A DNA stretch of 14,503 bases from Magnetococcales bacterium (GTDB lineage Bacteria; Pseudomonadota; Magnetococcia; Magnetococcales; Magnetaquicoccaceae): the NCBI GenBank assembly GCA_015229095.1, contig JADGCE010000013.1:18661-33163 (forward strand). Reading direction: 5' to 3'. Of the stretch, positions 10,841-14,503 are shown in pieces (the first letter of the stretch is position 1; each line of letters starts with the position of its first letter). The translations under genes were made by a program, and so were the position numbers. The notes under the pieces are model-generated. The model was not told the origin of the DNA. It searched no databases and saw nothing but the letters and a program-made list of their open reading frames with translations.

Positions 10841-13800
10841 TCAGGGTGCCTCCCCAGCCAGCCCCAACCGCTCTGTCAGGCTTTCCAGAATGTGCAAGGC
10901 CTGGGTAAAATCGAGGGTGTGCATCGCTTCCTCCAATGGATCCAGAATCGGCTGCAAGTCCGCATCCCGTAGCATCTCCCGCAGCGGCTCCATCGATTGC
11001 CTGGCCCGCAGATCACGGGCCTGCAACATCTCCCGCAGGGCCAGCAGCAGCGGGGCGGCCTGTGTCAGATCGGCAACAGGGCCACTCGCATGGTCGGTTT
11101 TTCTCTGCTCCACCCGCAGCAGCGGGCGCAACAGCTCGACCGATTGCAAGAACGGCAGCAGGGTTTTTTCACAGTGTTCCAGGCAGAGTGCCACCGTCGG
11201 ATTCTCCTCCCCCTGGCGAACGGCTTTTTCCAGCGCAAGCAAGGCGTTGTACAGGTCGGTGGCCGCTATGTTGCCGGACGCCCCTTTCAACGCATGGATC
11301 TGTTTGGCCGCCGCATCCCGGTCACCCTGGGCCCATTGTTCCCGTATCTGCGCCATCTCTTCCTGGATGGATTCCCCCACCTGGACCACCAGCCTGGCCA
11401 ACAGTCGCTGATTGCCTTTGACCCTCCCCAGGGCCACTTCCGTCTGAATACCCGGCAATACCGAGGGTAGCCATATATCCGGCGCCGTTGCAACAACGGG
11501 CTGTTCCGGGTCCGGGGGAAGATCCGCTGCCTCGACCGGCGGAATCCACTGCAGCAGCGTTGCATACAGTTTTTCCAGATCAATGGGCTTGGTGAGATAA
11601 TCATTCATGCCGGCTGCCAAGGCTTTTTCCCGCTCACCGACCGTGGCATCCGCAGTCATGGCAATGATGGGAATCGTGTGGTATCGGGGGTTGGCGCGCA
11701 GGGCGGCGGTGGCCTGATAGCCATTCAGCTCCGGCATCTGGATATCCATGAAGATCGCCGCGAAGGGGGCTTTCTGCTGGACCCGCTCCACGGCCTGGCG
11801 ACCATGGTCGGCCACCGTCACCCGCAACCCCAGATCTTCGAGAATTTCACGGGCCACCTGCTGGTTGACGGCATTATCCTCCACCAGCAAAACCCGCGCT
11901 CCCCGCAGGCGCTTCCGGAGCGTTTCCTCCCAGGCGGCAATCTCATGGAACGGCGGCATGGCGGGCTCCCTCTCTCTCCGGCATACCTCCAGGATGGTGT
12001 TGAGCAGGGCAGAGGGTGACAGGGGCTTGTGGAGCAGCGCCTCCACCACCTGGGGTTCCGATGGCATCCCCACCTCTTCCCGACTGAACGCCGTGATCAG
12101 GATGATCGTCGGTGGTTTGTGGGGCAGATCCTGCTGTTTGATCCGTGTGGCGGTCTCCAGGCCATTCATGCCCGGCATGTGCCAATCCAGCAGAATCAGT
12201 CCATAGGGTTGCTCCTGTGCCAATGCGGCACGCCGCAGCTCTTCCAATGTCTCCTCACCGGAGGTTGCCACGGTCACGGACATGCCAGGGAAAAATTCTG
12301 CCAACCATTCCTGAATAACGTGCCGGGCCGCAGCGTTGTCATCCACCACCAGGGTACGCAACTGCTCCAGAACCGGCAGAGCGGTCATTCCGGTGATCGG
12401 ATCGATCACCCGACCAAAACAGGCGGTAAAGGTGAAGAGACTGCCTTGGCCGGGGGTGCTCTCGACCTCTATTGTACCTTGCATCATGCCGACCAACCGC
12501 TCACAGATGGCCAATCCCAAACCGCTGCCGCCATACTGGCGGGCGATGGAATGATCCGCCTGCCCGAAGGCCTGGAACAACCGACCGATTTGTTCTGCGG
12601 TCATGCCGATCCCCTGGTCCCGTACCGAAAAGTGCAACCAGACGGAGTGCACGTCGGAAGAACCCGCCTTGACGCTGATAACGATCTCTCCCTGCGCCGT
12701 AAATTTGATCGCGTTGGCAACCAGATTGATCAATACCTGACTCAACCGCAACGGATCCCCCAACAGCGCATCCGGGATCTCCGGATCTGTTACTGTCAGT
12801 AATTGCAGCCCTTTTTCCTGGACTTTGCCGGCCATCAAATCGGTGACCTGGCCCAGAATGCGCGCCAGACTGAATTCCACCGTTTCCAATTGCAGCTTGT
12901 TGGCCTCTATTTTGGAAAAATCCAGAATATCGTTCAAAATCCCCAGCAGAGTATGCGACGAAAATTGTATTTTTTCCATATAATCTTTCTGTTTTTCCGT
13001 CAGGCAGGTCTTCATCAGCAGGTGTCCCAGGCCGATGATGGCGTTCATGGGGGTGCGGATTTCATGGCTCATGTGGGCCAAAAACTCCCCCTTGGCCCGG
13101 TTTGCCTCTTCCGCATCCTGTCGGGCCTGCAGCAGCTCACTCTCCACCTGTTTGCGGACCATCAGACCCGCCAGGGTATCGGCCACCGTGGTCAAAAAAG
13201 CCTCTTCTTCCGGATTTCTGAGATGGCTGGCGGGAATATAGAGGTTGAGCACCCCCAGCAGCGTCTCCTGGGAGAGGATGGGAATGCAATAGTGACCATG
13301 GTCGGCAATGCCGGGAAAGCGTATAGAATGGTCGTCGTTCAGGTGATTGACAAAAACCGTTGTCCGGCTTTGGGCTGCCTGGCCGCACAGACATTGGCCC
13401 ATGGGCAGGAGGGCGCACCGCTCCAGCAGGTGTGCCGACAACCCCCGCTGTACGACCATTTTCAGGCATTGATTGGCCGGATCCATCCGAAAGATGGAAC
13501 CCTTGGCCTGAATGGCAATCCAGGAAACCTCCAGGATTCTGTCCAGGGCATACTGCAGTTGCTCGTCGATGGAACAAGGCTCCAAAGCGGTACGCAACAG
13601 GGTACTGAGGGTGATGCGGGCCTGGTAGTCCCGCTCTTTTTTTTCTGCGGCCTTGCGTTGTCTGCAATCCTGCACCACGGCGATGTGGGACCAACTGGCC
13701 GGGGAGCCTGGCAGCACACCCGGGTGTGCCGCACTGACCGTCACCTCCATGGGAAAACGGCTGCCATCCTGGCGCACCCCTGTCATTTCCAGCACGCGCA

Positions 13801-14356
13801 CCGGCGGGGAACAACCCTTTTTCTCGTGTTGTCCCGGCAAAAAGGGTTCCACCCTCTCCTGGTCGGTCAGTTGGAGAATATCGGTGTGGTACAACGTCTC
13901 GGTCGGATAACCAAACAGCCGTTCCGTGGCGGCATTGAAGGCTTGGATGCTCCCCCCGCTGTCGTAGGCGATGATGGGATCATGCACCCCATCCATCAAG
14001 GCCTGCACATGCGCACGCTCCTCGATAATGGCCTGCACCTGTTGTTTGACCCCCCGGGTAATGCGTATGGCAAACATCCACACTACCAGCACCAGCAGGC
14101 CGCCCAACAGGAGGCTGATGGAGAGCAGGAGGGTGGTCTCTTCTGTCGTCCTGGCCTGTTCCTGATGAATTTCGGCAATCTCCCACCCCAATCCCAGCAG
14201 GGCCAGGATCACAACAGTCAACGTTGTGCCCAATAAACCATTCAACGCGCCCAGGATATGGTGCACCTCCTGGGATCGGTGTACCGGGCTCACGGAAGCA
14301 CTCTGCGGTTGGCGGGGGTCAAACGATGTGCCAGTTCCTGGCATGAAAGCGTGCAT
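10841..14356 (-). CDS. Membrane hybrid histidine kinase, TM-PAS-GAF-HisKA-HATPase-REC-REC-HPt (HHK1)
   Basis: A protein of up to 1171 residues. Two hydrophobic helices (about 37-57 and 75-97) are separated by only about 17 residues, so the sensing modules are cytoplasmic: PAS (about 105-235, with FNAATERLFGY) and GAF (about 245-400, with GQCLCGQAA at 321-329). HisKA has H431 in SHEIRTPMNAIIG. The ATPase shows N544/N548, D580-QGIG and GGSGLGL at 609-615. Receiver 1 has D672-D673, acceptor D724 and K777. Receiver 2 has E826-D827, acceptor D871 and K923. The HPt has H1021 in HALKG, and a helical tail spans about 1097-1167. The start is uncertain. ATG 14356 is the earliest possible, since an in-frame TGA lies at 14366-14368, but it has no nearby Shine-Dalgarno. 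GTG 14293, which overlaps the stop of a small upstream ORF and precedes the first helix, is an alternative giving 1150 residues. Confidence 0.94.
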   Translation of the reverse strand: MHAFMPGTGTSFDPRQPQSASVSPVHRSQEVHHILGALNGLLGTTLTVVILALLGLGWEIAEIHQEQARTTEETTLLLSISLLLGGLLVLVVWMFAIRITRGVKQQVQAIIEERAHVQALMDGVHDPIIAYDSGGSIQAFNAATERLFGYPTETLYHTDILQLTDQERVEPFLPGQHEKKGCSPPVRVLEMTGVRQDGSRFPMEVTVSAAHPGVLPGSPASWSHIAVVQDCRQRKAAEKKERDYQARITLSTLLRTALEPCSIDEQLQYALDRILEVSWIAIQAKGSIFRMDPANQCLKMVVQRGLSAHLLERCALLPMGQCLCGQAAQSRTTVFVNHLNDDHSIRFPGIADHGHYCIPILSQETLLGVLNLYIPASHLRNPEEEAFLTTVADTLAGLMVRKQVESELLQARQDAEEANRAKGEFLAHMSHEIRTPMNAIIGLGHLLMKTCLTEKQKDYMEKIQFSSHTLLGILNDILDFSKIEANKLQLETVEFSLARILGQVTDLMAGKVQEKGLQLLTVTDPEIPDALLGDPLRLSQVLINLVANAIKFTAQGEIVISVKAGSSDVHSVWLHFSVRDQGIGMTAEQIGRLFQAFGQADHSIARQYGGSGLGLAICERLVGMMQGTIEVESTPGQGSLFTFTACFGRVIDPITGMTALPVLEQLRTLVVDDNAAARHVIQEWLAEFFPGMSVTVATSGEETLEELRRAALAQEQPYGLILLDWHMPGMNGLETATRIKQQDLPHKPPTIILITAFSREEVGMPSEPQVVEALLHKPLSPSALLNTILEVCRREREPAMPPFHEIAAWEETLRKRLRGARVLLVEDNAVNQQVAREILEDLGLRVTVADHGRQAVERVQQKAPFAAIFMDIQMPELNGYQATAALRANPRYHTIPIIAMTADATVGEREKALAAGMNDYLTKPIDLEKLYATLLQWIPPVEAADLPPDPEQPVVATAPDIWLPSVLPGIQTEVALGRVKGNQRLLARLVVQVGESIQEEMAQIREQWAQGDRDAAAKQIHALKGASGNIAATDLYNALLALEKAVRQGEENPTVALCLEHCEKTLLPFLQSVELLRPLLRVEQRKTDHASGPVADLTQAAPLLLALREMLQARDLRARQSMEPLREMLRDADLQPILDPLEEAMHTLDFTQALHILESLTERLGLAGEAP
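10849..10855 (-). promoter_or_regulatory. Ribosome binding site for HHK2 inside the end of HHK1
   Basis: GGGGAGG on the minus strand lies 9 bases before the HHK2 ATG and within the final HHK1 codons. The HHK1 stop and HHK2 start are separated by one base (TGA-G-ATG), an arrangement that favours coupled translation. Confidence 0.65.
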
Positions 14357-14376
14357 CGGGGGTATTCAGACGTCAT
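14290..14376 (-). CDS. Possible 28-residue leader ORF overlapping the start of HHK1
   Basis: An ATG at 14376 with a strong Shine-Dalgarno (GGGAGGG at 14385-14391, 8 bases upstream) opens a 28-codon frame. It begins MTSEYPRCTL and ends NRRVLP, in a different frame from HHK1. Its stop overlaps a GTG that is in frame with HHK1 (GTGA at 14290-14293), a typical coupling junction. It has the best ribosome binding site near the HHK1 start. I recognise no family and see no attenuator-like codon run. The same frame is open upstream to the window edge, so it could instead be the tail of an unseen upstream gene. It may also be chance. If real, HHK1 probably starts at GTG 14293. Confidence 0.35.
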   Translation of the reverse strand: MTSEYPRCTLSCQELAHRLTPANRRVLP

Positions 14377-14503
14377 GCGTTGAGCCCTCCCTCTGACCCC
14401 GGGTGAAAGATCTTCCTGCGGCCCGCAACTGGCAAAAGAGGCCGCAAGAATCGATCCGGGGATTGAAAGTCGCCTCTTTGGGCGACGGTTGCGCGACCGC
14501 AGC
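14377..14503 (-). other. Highly structured leader/intergenic sequence at the right edge
   Basis: I see no confident gene here. On the minus strand there are two clear dyads. One is an 11-bp stem, TTCTTGCGGCC/GGCCGCAGGAA (arms 14440-14450 and 14413-14423, 16-base loop), nested inside an outer CCCCGG/CCGGGG pair (14456-14461 and 14397-14402). The other is a GTCGCC-CAAAGA-GGCGAC hairpin (14469-14486). One pair of the 11-bp stem is G-U in minus-strand RNA but a C-A mismatch on the plus strand, which weakly favours minus-strand transcription. One minus-strand frame is open right through, but its translation is arginine-rich and looks unlike a normal protein. This could be a structured 5' leader, a small RNA or a dispersed palindromic repeat. 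The ribosome binding site at 14385-14391 lies just after it. Confidence 0.5.

Noticed and set aside
12803..14236. 477-codon plus-strand frame antisense to the N-terminal half of HHK1
   Set aside because: It mirrors the PAS-GAF-HisKA coding sequence and shows no domain or RBS support; treated as a shadow.
10841..14356. HHK1 and HHK2 as one gene split by a frameshift or stop
   Set aside because: HHK1 ends after a complete HPt and tail module, and HHK2 begins with its own RBS, ATG and full receiver; the one-base gap is normal operon spacing.
14290..14503. C-terminal part of an upstream protein-coding gene in the frame open to the right edge
   Set aside because: The frame has no stop for 71 codons, but the first half is arginine-rich and coincides with nested palindromes, which better fits structured non-coding sequence. 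It cannot be excluded without the neighbouring sequence.

Overview
The window carries a dense, co-directional block of two-component signalling genes, all on the minus strand. It is GC-rich Gram-negative DNA: one gene encodes a secreted periplasmic binding protein, and the kinases are large hybrids with periplasmic or short extracytoplasmic segments. Hybrid kinases this numerous and closely packed suggest a proteobacterium with a large signalling repertoire. A deep-branching group such as Magnetococcia is possible, but the sequence alone does not settle it.

In transcription order (right to left), the right edge (14377-14503) holds strongly folded sequence with two clear dyads and no confident gene. 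A 28-codon small ORF with a good Shine-Dalgarno (14290-14376) then overlaps the start of kinase HHK1. HHK1 (10841-14356) is a membrane protein, TM-PAS-GAF-HisKA-HATPase-REC-REC-HPt. One base later comes HHK2 (7669-10839), soluble, REC-PAS-HisKA-HATPase-REC-REC-HPt. Next is a PstS-like periplasmic binding protein (6516-7598), then a 108-base spacer with a 12-bp GNRA-capped hairpin. HHK4 (2958-6407) is a membrane protein, TM-periplasmic sensor-TM-HAMP-HisKA-HATPase-REC-REC-HPt. HHK5 (592-2898) is soluble, REC-HisKA-HATPase-REC-HPt. A final REC-HisKA kinase (starts at 611) runs off the left edge and overlaps the end of HHK5 by 20 bases.

The layout repeats. A membrane hybrid kinase is followed at once by a soluble hybrid kinase that begins with a receiver domain, and this pair occurs twice. 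HHK1 and HHK4 have near-matching HisKA segments, which fits duplication of a two-gene module. The binding protein sits just before the second module, and HHK4 has the only large periplasmic domain. A LuxP/LuxQ-like pairing of binding protein and sensor kinase is therefore a plausible inference. HPt domains at the C-termini and receivers at the N-termini of the next proteins would allow phosphoryl transfer from one kinase to the next. I count 19 predicted phospho-acceptor residues and no DNA-binding or enzymatic output domain, so the output must lie outside the window.

All four complete kinases also share an extra helical module of about 65-80 residues after the HPt, for which I know no family name. 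I see no tRNA, rRNA, CRISPR array, insertion sequence or pseudogene. The long plus-strand open frames are antisense shadows of the kinase genes.
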